Notes under the pieces: generated by a model | The model's database searches: none | Seen by the model: only the letters and a program-made list of their open reading frames with translations | What the model was told of the DNA's origin: nothing | In this document: positions 28,001-36,294 of the stretch, in pieces | How the letters are laid out: each line of letters opens with the position of its first letter | Numbering within the stretch: position 1 is the first letter of the stretch | Translations under genes and position numbers: made by a program | Assembly (NCBI GenBank): GCA_964249755.1 | Contig: CAXUDB010000006.1 | Span: forward strand, 1-64,000 | Source: Ilyomonas sp964249755 | GTDB taxonomy: Bacteria; Bacteroidota; Bacteroidia; Chitinophagales; Chitinophagaceae | Direction of reading: 5' to 3' | Length of the DNA stretch: 64,000 bases

Positions 28001-28411
28001 ACAGATATTTTCAGCAAAGATGATCTGAAGGATGCCGGTCATTTAACGGCATCCTGTTTAAGCACTTCCTATTTTGAAATGGGAAATGATGGCAAATTTC
28101 ATAGCAAACCGTTGCCAATGCAAGCGCAGCAATCACCTGTATTTACCATTACGCCGCTTGATTATAATAAAGATGGAAAAGAAGATTTGCTATTGTGCGG
28201 CAACATCAACAAAGCACGTCTGCGGTTTGGCAAATATGATGCGAACTATGGTGTGCTGCTGCAAGGGAATGGTAAAGGTGGCTTTACGTATGTTCCGCAG
28301 TGGCAATCGGGTTTGAATCTTCATGGTGATGTAAGAAGCGTGTTGAACATCAACAACATCTTATTGTTTGGTATCAGTCAATCTTCGCCTGTTGCTTATA
28401 AACTTCAATAA
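25070..28411 (+). CDS. FG-GAP/VCBS repeat lipoprotein with ASPIC/UnbV domain
   Basis: This is a large protein (1113 residues from the TTG at 25070) with many FG-GAP/VCBS loops, e.g. GVAVGDVNGDGLQDIYFSG, VTMADVNGDGLLDIYVC, AALLADYNNDGWKDLFVTNG, MVKADVNGDGLEDVFTGG. An ASPIC/UnbV segment lies at about residues 535-615 (GLGAKIFLYTKG, FGLGSGETIDSLRIIWLSG). Such proteins often follow SusC/SusD pairs in Chitinophagaceae and are thought to be surface binding or assembly proteins. Start choice: the frame opens at 24974 and has an ATG at 25010 inside the palindrome, but only the later TTG gives a clean lipoprotein signal (LLLINLISGCSSNE, Cys 24). The exact start is uncertain; the rest is secure. Confidence 0.88.
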   Translation: MQRYIQLSPGLLLSLLLINLISGCSSNETKSSSKKEDPIFQLLTTEQTGVNFNNEIKESLNMNVLMYEYFYNGGGVAVGDVNGDGLQDIYFSGNAVDNKLYLNKGNMKFEDITDAADVAGRPGPWKTGVTMADVNGDGLLDIYVCYSGKLPPAKRVNQLFINQGNDKQGIPSFREEAEGYGLADSSFSTQSYFFDYDRDGDLDMLLLNHNPNSLPVLDSASTADELKQIDPYVGIKLYRNDNNVFKNATSTSGISSSSLTYGLSAGIADLNNDGWPDMYICDDYTVPDYLYINNKNGTFTDVKKTALGHTTHFGMGNDVADINNDGLPDILSLDMLPEDNHRQKMLMAPDNYEKYDLMLSSGFYYQYMRNMLQVNNGNGTFSEVGQLAGISNTDWSWAALLADYNNDGWKDLFVTNGYTRDYTNMDFLKYMSDYIQNNSGDIRRQKVLDLVQKMPSSDVKSYLFKNNGDLTFSNETSNWGITQSSNSNGAAYADLDNDGRLDLIVNNINKPAFIYHNIYTKKNENNYLQIKLQGADKNTEGLGAKIFLYTKGKEQYEEQMPSRGFQSSVSSILHFGLGSGETIDSLRIIWLSGKKQLLQHIKANQLLTLQEKNATMSQQYKSSEKTLFAEVPAPVAFQQPVNHINDFKRQPLLINPLSFSGPCMVKADVNGDGLEDVFTGGEPGTAGALYIQQKGGTFVASQQPAFEADKMSDDGDAIFFDANGDGFPDLYVASGGYHNFEPDDALLQDRLYLNDGKGHFTKATDALPKMLTSKSCVRAADINGDGHPDLFVGSRVIPGRYPETPESFLLINDGKGNFTNEIKIIAPSLQKMGMITDASWVDLNGDKKQDLIVTGEWMPVSVFITVNGKLENKTKSYFDKPCNGWWNKLLVKDMNGDGKPELIIGNLGLNTQCKVSDKEPAELYYKDFDDNGSIDPILCFYIQGKSYPYVTRDELLDQMSNMRTRYTSYADYADQTLTDIFSKDDLKDAGHLTASCLSTSYFEMGNDGKFHSKPLPMQAQQSPVFTITPLDYNKDGKEDLLLCGNINKARLRFGKYDANYGVLLQGNGKGGFTYVPQWQSGLNLHGDVRSVLNINNILLFGISQSSPVAYKLQ

Positions 28412-28432
28412 ATCCTGTTTCATTTTGATTGT

Positions 28433-29764
28433 ATGGTGAGGAACATTTCTATTAAAAAGTATTCTTCTTTTTTTATGCTGCTGTTGTTTTTTGGTTGCAC
28501 ATCACGCACGTCAGAAACGCCAGAGCTTTCCAACGCAGAAATCGGAAAGGTAACCAGGCAAATGACGGATCTGATGATACATGATGTCACCAATCCGCCG
28601 TTGGCAGCACGTTTTTTCAGCTATGCCTGTCTCGCCGGGTATGAAGTGGTAGCAGAAAATGATAAATCATTTCATTCTATGCACGGCTTTGTAAATGCCT
28701 ATCCTGATTTCAAAAAACCAGATACTATTCAGGGTTATTCCTACCCGTTGTCTGCCGTTTTAGCTATGTTGTACACAGCCGAAAAGATGCAGCCTTCCGG
28801 TAAATTGCTCGTTAGCTATGAGACTGCTTTTTTAGATTCCTGCAGAGAAAAAGGTTTTACAGATGAAACCATAGCGCAGTCGCAGAAATATGCTTCGGTA
28901 GTCAGTAAAGAAATACTGGCGTATGCAAAGAGGGATGGCTATAATAAAATAAGCAACCATGCACGGTATACGCCTTTGCCGGAAGAAGGTCATTGGTACC
29001 CGACGCCTCCAGCTTATTTGCCTGCTGTTGAACCATATTTTAATACGGTGCGGCCTTTCTTTTTAGATTCTGCCAGCCAGTTTCGCGTGCCGCCGCCTAC
29101 TGTTTTTTCAAAAGACAAAAACTCTGCTTTTTATAAATTGATGTATGCCAATTATCAGCAAGCGCCTGATAGTTTAAGTGAAGAACACAGGCACATTGCA
29201 TTGTATTGGGATTGCAATCCGTTTGCTGTGCAGGATGATGGACATTTGCTCGTCGGGTTAAAGAAGATATCTCCCGGTGCGCATTGGTTAAGTATCACTG
29301 ATATTGTATGCCGGCAAACTAAAAAATCATTCGATGAAACAATGCTCATTCACGCACTGGTAGCTATGGGTTTGATGGATAGCTTTATGGCTTGCTGGGA
29401 TGAAAAATATCGCAGTAACCGCATTCGTCCTGAAACGGCCATTCGCCAGTTGATAGATGTTCATTGGAAGCCATTATTACAAACACCGCCGTTCCCGGAT
29501 TATTTAAGTGGGCATTCCTGTATATCAGCTACATCGGCTACTATACTTTCGCATTATATTGGTGATCCTGTTCCGTTTGTAGATTCTTCAGAAGTACGTT
29601 TTGGTTTGCCAACCCGATATTTTTCTTCATTCAATCAGGCAGCCAGCGAAGCCGCTATATCCCGCTTTTATGGCGGTATTCATTTTATGGATGCCATTGA
29701 GCAGGGAACCATTCAAGGTAGGAATGTAGGAACATGGGTGATTGTGAAAACGGAAAAGAAATAA
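28433..29764 (+). CDS. Vanadium haloperoxidase/PAP2-superfamily lipoprotein
   Basis: The 443-residue lipoprotein (LLFFGCTSRTSE, Cys 22) carries the PAP2/vanadium haloperoxidase active-site blocks: KYRSNRIRPETAI (Lys/Arg), PPFPDYLSGHSCISATSATI with the acid-base His at about residue 360, and AISRFYGGIHFMDAIEQG with the Arg and second His (about 416). These residues bind vanadate in haloperoxidases or phosphate in acid phosphatases, so sequence alone does not separate the two reactions. It lies 21 bp after the FG-GAP gene on the same strand. Such pairs of an ASPIC/FG-GAP protein and a PAP2/haloperoxidase protein recur behind susCD in related bacteria. Its role in glycan use is unclear. Confidence 0.87.
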   Translation: MVRNISIKKYSSFFMLLLFFGCTSRTSETPELSNAEIGKVTRQMTDLMIHDVTNPPLAARFFSYACLAGYEVVAENDKSFHSMHGFVNAYPDFKKPDTIQGYSYPLSAVLAMLYTAEKMQPSGKLLVSYETAFLDSCREKGFTDETIAQSQKYASVVSKEILAYAKRDGYNKISNHARYTPLPEEGHWYPTPPAYLPAVEPYFNTVRPFFLDSASQFRVPPPTVFSKDKNSAFYKLMYANYQQAPDSLSEEHRHIALYWDCNPFAVQDDGHLLVGLKKISPGAHWLSITDIVCRQTKKSFDETMLIHALVAMGLMDSFMACWDEKYRSNRIRPETAIRQLIDVHWKPLLQTPPFPDYLSGHSCISATSATILSHYIGDPVPFVDSSEVRFGLPTRYFSSFNQAASEAAISRFYGGIHFMDAIEQGTIQGRNVGTWVIVKTEKK

Positions 29765-29809
29765 ATTACTCGTTATCCGTTTTTTTAATCCTGACATCAG
29801 GAAAAATAA

Positions 29810-29835
29810 ACCGGCAGTCTTATAAAGCTGCCGGT
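29810..29835 (-). terminator. Terminator of the broken isomerase gene
   Basis: ACCGGCAG and CTGCCGGT form an 8-bp GC-rich stem with a 10-base loop. On the minus strand the stem is followed by TTATTTTTCC. It stands between the convergent haloperoxidase gene and the isomerase remnant and could serve both. Confidence 0.65.
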
Positions 29836-29845
29836 CACAAAACAT

Positions 29846-30278
29846 TTATACAAAATCATCGCATTCTTTGTAAGCCTTACCAGTGCGGCTTCACCCTCTT
29901 TTCCCGGCTTGGAAATTCTATGTTCCATACCCAGGACGCCTTTATACCCTTTGTTATAAATGTGCTTGAAAATGTTCTTATAATTCATCTCGCCGGTAGT
30001 CGGTTCGTTGCGGCCAGGATTGTCGCCGATTTGCAGGTAAGCAATCTCATCCCAGGAATTATCCATGTGCCGGATTAAACCGCCCTGGTTGCGCTGCATG
30101 TGATACATATCATATAGAATTTTGCACGAAGGACTGTTCACCGCTTTGCAAATGAGAAAGGTCTGGTCAGACCCGCGCAGAAATAAATCAGGTGTGTCGC
30201 TAAGCGGTTCTAATACTATGATCAGGTTATTCGGTTCTAATATAGCCGCTCCTTTCTTCAATGTTTCAATAACATACC
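29846..30278 (-). pseudogene. hyi: Hydroxypyruvate isomerase-like TIM-barrel protein, C-terminal half only
   Basis: The minus-strand frame reads VIETLKKGAAILEPNN, LIIVLEPLSDTPDLFL, CKILYDMYHMQRNQGG, EIAYLQIGDNPGRNEPTTGE, INYKNIF-type helix and GVLGMEHRISKPGKEGE. This matches the C-terminal half of hydroxypyruvate isomerase/AP-endonuclease-2 family sugar isomerases (normally about 290-300 residues with a metal site). The first half is missing and the frame runs directly into the start of an ApbE gene. A one-base shift near the end restores the expected tail KAYKECDDFV with a TAA at 29846-29848, just before a terminator. So it is truncated and frameshifted, and probably not functional. Confidence 0.75.
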
Positions 30279-30631
30279 ACCGGGCCAATAGAAATATCAT
30301 ACGCTCCGTGACTTGAAACAGCAGTCCTTTGCGCATCTTGTAAAATGCGGAACAGAGGCGGAGATACAGGCACATATATTCCTTTGCCACTGGTTGCGCT
30401 AAGCCGGTTAATTTCGCTGCTTTCAATATAATCACTCAATATATTGTTGAAACTGTCAGCTAACTGAAACGCTTGAGCAGCAATGGTTGCAGCCTTTACT
30501 GAATCGTTTGTATAAATGGTAATGGTAAAAGGTGAGCCCATTTTTGACTGTTCGAACGTGTATTTTCTTTGCGCAAATAAGTGAACAGAAAACAAAAGCA
30601 GCGCAATGAAAAGGGAATATTTTTTATACAT
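30266..30631 (-). pseudogene. apbE: ApbE-like FAD:protein FMN transferase, N-terminal third only
   Basis: A signal peptide (LFSVHLFAQ) is followed by KYTFEQSKMGSPFTITIYT, FQLADSFNNILSDYIESSEINRL and HGAYDISIGPVV, the N-terminal part of ApbE proteins, which attach FMN to periplasmic targets. Intact members have about 300-340 residues; this one stops after 121, right at the junction with the isomerase fragment (about 30270-30280). Both genes share the strand, so a single deletion removing the ApbE C-terminus and the isomerase N-terminus explains the structure. The active-site and FAD-binding C-terminal part is absent. Confidence 0.75.
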
Positions 30632-30776
30632 GAAAGCAATCTGTATTATTGAATTTGAAGCAGAGAATTTTCTACTTGAGCAAGGATAAATTTAATGCTA
30701 TATTTCAGTCATAATTATACTTAGAAAATAGTATCCGTCAGATAATTTTGAATTTGATAAAGCTATCATTTCATCA

Positions 30777-31751
30777 ATGAAACACACACTTTTTTTAATT
30801 GCCTTAATCATATCTAAAATCTTTATTGTATCCGCTCAAAGCCAAACAAAAACACCTGCTGCAACATTCAGGATAACAGGCTATGTGCTTAACCAACCAG
30901 GTTTATTGGACAATGTAAAACATCTTGATCTTACCAAAATCACGCATCTTAATATTGCTTTTGTAAATCCTGATTCTTCTGAACAATTTCATACACCTGA
31001 TGATATAAAAAAAGTAACAAGAATCGCACATAAAAAACAGGTGCAGGTGTTGTTATCAATAGGAGGCGGCTCGCCTCCTGAATATCTGCTGAACTTCTTA
31101 GCACCTGATAAGCAGGCAGCATTTATTATCTCGTTAGTTAAACTGGCAACCCGCAATCATTTAGATGGTATTGATGTTGACTTGGAAGGAAAATTGATAG
31201 ATGAAAATTATGAGTCGTTTGTTGCGAATTTAGGAGCTGCCTTGCATACGAAACATAAAACGATGACTGCCGCTATTGCCTCTTATTATGCCGAACAATA
31301 TACAGACAAAGCACTGCAGCAATTTGACTTTTTAAATGTAATGAGCTACGATAAAACAGGTCCCTGGAATCCTGACAAGCCTGGTCAGCACGCGTCTTAT
31401 TCTTTAGCAACCGATGATATGAAATACTGGAGCAGCGTGCGTCATATTGCGAAGCAAAAGCTTGGTTTGGGAATGCCTTTTTATGGCTATGGTTTTGGTG
31501 CAGGCGCACCAGAAGATATGTCTTACGGAGATATCATTAAGAAGTATCCCGGCTCTGAAAATACCGACGAAGTAACGGTGCCGGGCGGCGGTATTATTTA
31601 CTATAATGGGGCTGCAACCATCAAAGAGAAAACGAAGCTTGCCTTAGATGCAACGGGAGGAATTATGATATGGCAGCTTCTTCAGGATATAAAAGGTAAA
31701 CGCTCTTTGCTCAGGTTAATTTATGAGCAGGTTAGGGAAGCAACGAAATAA
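30777..31751 (+). CDS. Secreted GH18 family glycosidase (chitinase-like)
   Basis: The 324-residue protein has a signal peptide (cut near IVSAQS) and a GH18 barrel: FRITGYVLNQPGLLDN opening, THLNIAFVNPDSSEQ, VQVLLSIGGGSPPEY, and the catalytic motif LDGIDVDLEG with the proton-donor Glu at about residue 137. FLNVMSYDKTGPWNPD and GIMIWQLLQDIKG complete the barrel. GH18 enzymes cut beta-1,4 GlcNAc linkages in chitin or in the N-glycan core. The short length without inserted alpha/beta domain suggests an endo-acting enzyme on soluble or glycoprotein substrates. It is followed by a glycosidase-like gene 50 bp downstream on the same strand. Confidence 0.88.
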   Translation: MKHTLFLIALIISKIFIVSAQSQTKTPAATFRITGYVLNQPGLLDNVKHLDLTKITHLNIAFVNPDSSEQFHTPDDIKKVTRIAHKKQVQVLLSIGGGSPPEYLLNFLAPDKQAAFIISLVKLATRNHLDGIDVDLEGKLIDENYESFVANLGAALHTKHKTMTAAIASYYAEQYTDKALQQFDFLNVMSYDKTGPWNPDKPGQHASYSLATDDMKYWSSVRHIAKQKLGLGMPFYGYGFGAGAPEDMSYGDIIKKYPGSENTDEVTVPGGGIIYYNGAATIKEKTKLALDATGGIMIWQLLQDIKGKRSLLRLIYEQVREATK

Positions 31752-31801
31752 AAATTGATCTCTTAATTTTCAGAAATCAGACCTAAAACCTGTTGTTGGC
31801 T

Positions 31802-33121
31802 ATGAGAAAAAAGACACTTTCTGCTTTCATCATTATTGCCTGTTTGTCATTTCATTTTTCGGGGTTGGCTCAAAAGGGTTTATCTGATATTAAAGCGACA
31901 TTGCAATCTCCTTATTTCGAGAAATTATATTCTGACACTTACTATAGCTTGTTGGACCGGATGGATAAAAATGGCTTTTTGCAAGAGTCGTTAACCGGTG
32001 CTTATGAAGGCATGTATTGCCGCACTACCGGCGCATTGGTCTCTTTACTGATGGAAACAGGTCGTTTGAAGGAAGCTGAATTAAACATTAAATGTGTATT
32101 GGATGCCACCACGCAAAACGATATGGAACGCATTCCGCATGTCATTGGTATAAAGAACAATACATACACCATCATCAGCGATGAATGGCAGATAGACGGT
32201 CAGGCGCATGTGCTGCTTGCCTGGGCAAGGCTGACTTTGCAGCGAGGTTCTACCCGTTTTGAGGATCGTACCTGGACATTGGTATGCACCCTTATGAAGC
32301 GCACTTGCGACCGTACATTTTTTCAGCACGGGTGGTGGTCGGTTGAGCCTGGTTTAATTCGCAACATTTCTTTTGAACATTCAAGAGAAGGAAGAAGATG
32401 GGATGTGTGGGATTTGCTCACGCAAAGCTTTGTAGGTGCGGCTTTGCAGGACATGTCTGCCATTGCGGAACGAAGAGGAGATACAGCATTAGCTTCTGAC
32501 TGGCGCAAAAAACTGAGTCTGCTAAAAGAGGGAATCCGAAAAAATTTAACCACGGTACGAAACAACGATACCACGTATCTTGAAATGCGCCTGCCCGATT
32601 CAAACGGCGGCACGCCTTATTTAAATATGGGTTGGGTAACCTTGTCGCCCATCGCTGCCGGCTGGGAAGGATTAAATCATACTGTGCTGCAAAACACCGT
32701 TGCAGCCATGCGGAGAAGGATGCTGAAAAAGACAAACGGCATTTCATGGATGCCAACAGACAGCTACCCGGATAGCACGGTTTCTAACGAAATCATCGGG
32801 AAAGGAATGGCTTGGGAAATGGACTACGCGCGCACCGAAAAAGATTACAATCGCATCAGCGACATATTGAAACTCATTCGGATTGCAAATGCCGGTAAGC
32901 CGGTTTATATGGAAGGCGGCTGGCTTGAAGACGGTATACATAAACAATCTGGTAAACTAAGTGATAAAGATTTTGCGGGCATGACCCACGCAGTGTGGAA
33001 AACCAAAGATGCAGGCAACGGCGAGCAATGCGCCTGGTGGTGCTGGGCAATGGCAAAGCTGAGAAAAGAAGCTGGTTTGCTGGCAGAACCTAAAAGGGTT
33101 CCTTACTCTGCTTCTGAATAA
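31802..33121 (+). CDS. Secreted probable (alpha/alpha)6-barrel glycosidase
   Basis: This 439-residue protein has a signal peptide (ending near FSGLAQ). Its mature part is mostly helical, with repeated helix pairs and aromatic/acidic patches: GAYEGMYCRTTGALVSLL, EWQIDGQAHVLLAWARL, GWWSVEPGLIRNISFEHS, RRWDVWDLLTQSFVGAAL, GISWMPTDSYPDS and GMAWEMDYARTEKDYN. Helical toroids of this kind are used by several glycosidase families (six-hairpin glycosidases), but I cannot place it in one of them. The ATG at 31802 is chosen because it directly precedes the basic signal start MRKKTLSAF. With GH18 and GH92 genes around it, a role in trimming the same glycan is likely but inferred. Confidence 0.6.
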   Translation: MRKKTLSAFIIIACLSFHFSGLAQKGLSDIKATLQSPYFEKLYSDTYYSLLDRMDKNGFLQESLTGAYEGMYCRTTGALVSLLMETGRLKEAELNIKCVLDATTQNDMERIPHVIGIKNNTYTIISDEWQIDGQAHVLLAWARLTLQRGSTRFEDRTWTLVCTLMKRTCDRTFFQHGWWSVEPGLIRNISFEHSREGRRWDVWDLLTQSFVGAALQDMSAIAERRGDTALASDWRKKLSLLKEGIRKNLTTVRNNDTTYLEMRLPDSNGGTPYLNMGWVTLSPIAAGWEGLNHTVLQNTVAAMRRRMLKKTNGISWMPTDSYPDSTVSNEIIGKGMAWEMDYARTEKDYNRISDILKLIRIANAGKPVYMEGGWLEDGIHKQSGKLSDKDFAGMTHAVWKTKDAGNGEQCAWWCWAMAKLRKEAGLLAEPKRVPYSASE

Positions 33122-33123
33122 AT

Positions 33124-33149
33124 ATGCCTGGTATAGAAATACCAGGCAT
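33124..33149 (+). terminator. Terminator after the (alpha/alpha)6-barrel gene
   Basis: ATGCCTGGTAT and ATACCAGGCAT form a perfect 11-bp stem with an AGAA loop immediately after the stop codon. It is followed by TGCTTGTTTAATTAT and separates the convergent GH92 gene. Confidence 0.75.
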
Positions 33150-33239
33150 TGCTTGTTTAATTATCACTAAAAATCTTCTCATACATACATTCATTCAACT
33201 AGAATGCTATTTGATAAATGGCCTTTTAATCTCAAAAAA

Positions 33240-35396
33240 TTACTTTGCAATCATCTCAATGTGTCCTCCGTTTTTAAACAAATCATGTGATACAAAATAA
33301 CCTTCGTTCTGCTTTCCATTTACTTTTACAGAGGTTAGTATCCTGCTGCTTCCACTTTTTGTTATCGTAAGCATTTTGCCGGTATTTGTTTTCCATTTTA
33401 TGGTATCAAAAAGCGGAACCGTAACAATGTATTTGGGGTCGGTTGCAGAAAAAGGGTATAACCCTAAAGCGCTGAATACGTACCACGCAGACATTTCTCC
33501 CGCATCATCCATTCCGCTTAGTTCCAGGCCTTCGCTGCCGATGCCATACAGGTTGTTCAAGATGTAATCAATTATTCTTTGAGACTTTTCCGGTTTGCCG
33601 ATGAAAATATAAGAGAAAGGTGCTTCGTGGTCGGGCTGATTACCCTGACAATATTGTCCTATCATTGTTTCAACGTTCCTAGCTATATAACTTGGGTTCC
33701 ATGGCACCGTAAAGAACGAGTCTAATTTCGCTTCAAATTTTTCCGGTCCGCCATATAGATGGATGAGTCCCGGCATGTCATGCGGAGCAAAGAAGGATAC
33801 CTGCCAGGCATTGGCTTCTCGATACATGTATTCGTAGTAAGGATACTGCGGATTGAAATTTTTTATCCAACTGCCGGTTGCTGATCTGCCTCTCATAAAC
33901 CTGTCAGACGTATCGAAAACATGCTGGTAGTTTTTTGACCTTGCCATCAATATCCTGTAGTTGGTTGTATCGTTTAATTGCTTCGCTAACTGCGCTACCG
34001 AGTAATCGTCGTAGGAATATTCCAACGTTTTTGAAACACCGGCTTTGCCATTGGTTTCTACCTGCGGGTTCACAACTTCAGAATCGGAGATATAGCCTTT
34101 CTGGATATACTCTGTAATGAACGGACGGGTTCCACCTGCTACATTGGCGTTTCGTAACAGTAACTGGTATGTGTCTTTAATATCAAAATCGGTGATACCC
34201 CTTAAGTAAGCGCCTGCAATGGAAGAGGCAGCATGATCGCCATGAAAAAAGGTAGGGATAAATCCTGTTTTGTCACCAACATCCTCAAGCGATTTTATTA
34301 CATTCAGCGTAACCTGTGGTGTAAGTAAACCCAACAGCACATCCTTGTTCCGGTAGGTATCCCACAACGAAGGTTCGGTATAGTAAGTGAAACCGGCTTT
34401 GGCTACATTCTTCTTTACGTCTCTGAATTCTCCGTTTACATCGCTGCGCAGTGCCGGCCACAAAAACGACCTGTACAGGCAGGAATAAAACATACGTTTC
34501 TGCTTGTCCGTTCCGCCATCTACCTGTATGGAAGACAGCAGCGTTTCCCATGTTTGCGTTGCTTCGTTGCGAACCTCATCAAATGTTTTATTGCCGATTT
34601 CCTGCTGAAGATTTTGCTTCGCATTTTCTATGCTTACGAAAGACAATCCTATTTTCAATTCAATCGGTTTCGTGCTGCCATTGCTCAAATGAACGATGGC
34701 AAAACCTGAATGTTGACCAGCATCTGTCGTATCCAGTTTTTCAATCTTAGCGTTCAGTTTTGCATAAAAGAAAATATTCTCTCCACCCTGAAAACCCTGC
34801 ACAGCGGAATCGCCTGCCTGCTCAATGCTCCATGTGTTTACGCGGCTATTGGCTTTGGCTAAATCGAAAAGAATTTGCCGGTCATTATTGTTTTTATATT
34901 CATACTTGTGATACCCGCATCGTAACGTCGAAGTCAGGCTGACATTGATGTTGTAATCATCAAGATAAACCTGGTAAAATCCCGGCGCGGAACTTTCTCT
35001 GTTATGCGAAAACTTAGAACCGAATGCTGAGCCCGGATGAGAAAGCGGCAGAATAGGAATGTTGCAAAGATTCCAATGACCTTTGTTGGTATGCGCAAAA
35101 CCTAAAATAACCGAATCCTCATATTGATAGCCGGCGCCCGAGCCATAAGCTGTTATCGGACTCAATTGTACCATGGCATTGGGCAAAGAACTGCCGGGGA
35201 AAGTAAGCCCTGCCCATGACCGCCATCCATTTGGCAACCGGTAACCTAAAATTTTGGGATCGTTAAGCGGAGCCGTACCAATAAATGTATTTACATACAT
35301 TGCATAGCTGGTTGTTGTTTGCGCTATTGCAGAGTTGTAACATACAAAGAAAAGTATGATGACTAAGCTTACAACAGATTTGATTTTTGTTATCAT
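33240..35396 (-). CDS. GH92 family alpha-mannosidase-like enzyme
   Basis: The 718-residue secreted protein (signal peptide to about residue 26) matches GH92, calcium-dependent exo-alpha-mannosidases. It starts YVNTFIGTAPLNDPK and PGSSLPNAMVQLSP. The C-terminal (alpha/alpha)6 domain has SLWDTYRNKDVLLGLLTPQ, TLEYSYDDYSVAQLAKQL, EANAWQVSFFAPHDMPGLI, GNQPDHEAPFSYIF and SGMDDAGEMSAWYVFSALGLYPF. Two blocks are written differently from the second GH92 protein in this window: MDDAGEM here versus DEDNGQT there. Both have GNQP where, from memory, GNEP is common in the family. The enzyme would remove alpha-linked mannose from glycans in the periplasm or at the surface. Linkage specificity cannot be read from sequence. 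Confidence 0.9.
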   Translation of the reverse strand: MITKIKSVVSLVIILFFVCYNSAIAQTTTSYAMYVNTFIGTAPLNDPKILGYRLPNGWRSWAGLTFPGSSLPNAMVQLSPITAYGSGAGYQYEDSVILGFAHTNKGHWNLCNIPILPLSHPGSAFGSKFSHNRESSAPGFYQVYLDDYNINVSLTSTLRCGYHKYEYKNNNDRQILFDLAKANSRVNTWSIEQAGDSAVQGFQGGENIFFYAKLNAKIEKLDTTDAGQHSGFAIVHLSNGSTKPIELKIGLSFVSIENAKQNLQQEIGNKTFDEVRNEATQTWETLLSSIQVDGGTDKQKRMFYSCLYRSFLWPALRSDVNGEFRDVKKNVAKAGFTYYTEPSLWDTYRNKDVLLGLLTPQVTLNVIKSLEDVGDKTGFIPTFFHGDHAASSIAGAYLRGITDFDIKDTYQLLLRNANVAGGTRPFITEYIQKGYISDSEVVNPQVETNGKAGVSKTLEYSYDDYSVAQLAKQLNDTTNYRILMARSKNYQHVFDTSDRFMRGRSATGSWIKNFNPQYPYYEYMYREANAWQVSFFAPHDMPGLIHLYGGPEKFEAKLDSFFTVPWNPSYIARNVETMIGQYCQGNQPDHEAPFSYIFIGKPEKSQRIIDYILNNLYGIGSEGLELSGMDDAGEMSAWYVFSALGLYPFSATDPKYIVTVPLFDTIKWKTNTGKMLTITKSGSSRILTSVKVNGKQNEGYFVSHDLFKNGGHIEMIAK

Positions 35397-35511
35397 GCTA
35401 TTGTTTGATCTGACATGACGGAATAAAGAAATTGTCCCCGAAATCTTAAAAACGCATTGCCATATTTCAACAAGGCAATTATCTGCATCATGTTTAATGA
35501 CTGACGATAAA

Positions 35512-36195
35512 TCATCTTCTATGCATGGCTTCTTTAATGGCTTTATCTGCCAGCGGCTCCATTACTTTATATCCTTCCAAAGTGGGGTGCACGCCATCTT
35601 TTGATAAGTTAGCCGGCAACCCGCGTTTATCATCAGCCATTGCTATAAAATAATCGAGATAGACAAGATTGTTTTTGTCTGCATACGCTTTAATCATTTC
35701 GTTTAGTGTCTTCACTTTCTCAACCGGGTTGATAGTAGGGCGCCATGGAAAAGCAGCAGCAGGCAACACAGAGGAAAGTACTACTTCGATGCCGCTGACT
35801 TTTGCCAGTTCTGCCATCGAAACAATGTTGCCAAATACATCTTCTAATTTTGATGGTCCATTGTTCTCAGCAATATCGTTGATGCCGGCAAGTATCACGA
35901 CCACCTTAGGTTTTAGATTGATGACATCCTCGCGGAAACGCACCAGCATTTGCCCGGTTGTTTGCCCGCTGATACCGCGGTCAAAATAAGGGTTGTTGGA
36001 GAAGAAAGAGGAGTCGTTGGTAATCCAGAAGTCAGTGATAGAATCGCCCATGAATACAACTCGCTTCTCTCCCGAAGCAGGCGATTGCACTTTGATATTG
36101 TCTTCCTCGTATTTATGAATATTTGCCCAGTCCTGCGCCTTTGTTACATCAGCACTTAAAACTATCGTTAACAAAGGCAATAGTATTTTTATCAT
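35512..36195 (-). CDS. Secreted SGNH/GDSL hydrolase
   Basis: The 227-residue protein has a short signal peptide (LSADVTKAQ) and the SGNH blocks in order: VVFMGDSITDFW (nucleophile Ser at about residue 50), GISGQTTGQMLVRF, VVILAGINDIAENNG, and DGVHPTLEGYKVM with the catalytic Asp/His pair near residue 208. These enzymes are esterases; in glycan loci they often act as sugar O-acetyl esterases. It sits between the two GH92 genes on the same strand, about 100 bp from each, so removal of acetyl groups that block glycosidases is a reasonable inference. Confidence 0.88.
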   Translation of the reverse strand: MIKILLPLLTIVLSADVTKAQDWANIHKYEEDNIKVQSPASGEKRVVFMGDSITDFWITNDSSFFSNNPYFDRGISGQTTGQMLVRFREDVINLKPKVVVILAGINDIAENNGPSKLEDVFGNIVSMAELAKVSGIEVVLSSVLPAAAFPWRPTINPVEKVKTLNEMIKAYADKNNLVYLDYFIAMADDKRGLPANLSKDGVHPTLEGYKVMEPLADKAIKEAMHRR

Positions 36196-36294
36196 AATGA
36201 TTGTTCTATCTTACAAAATGGAGCTGCCAATCGTACTTGTTTTCAAGTAAAATATCAAATTCTTAAAAAGCTTAAACAGCCAATTCAAAATCAT

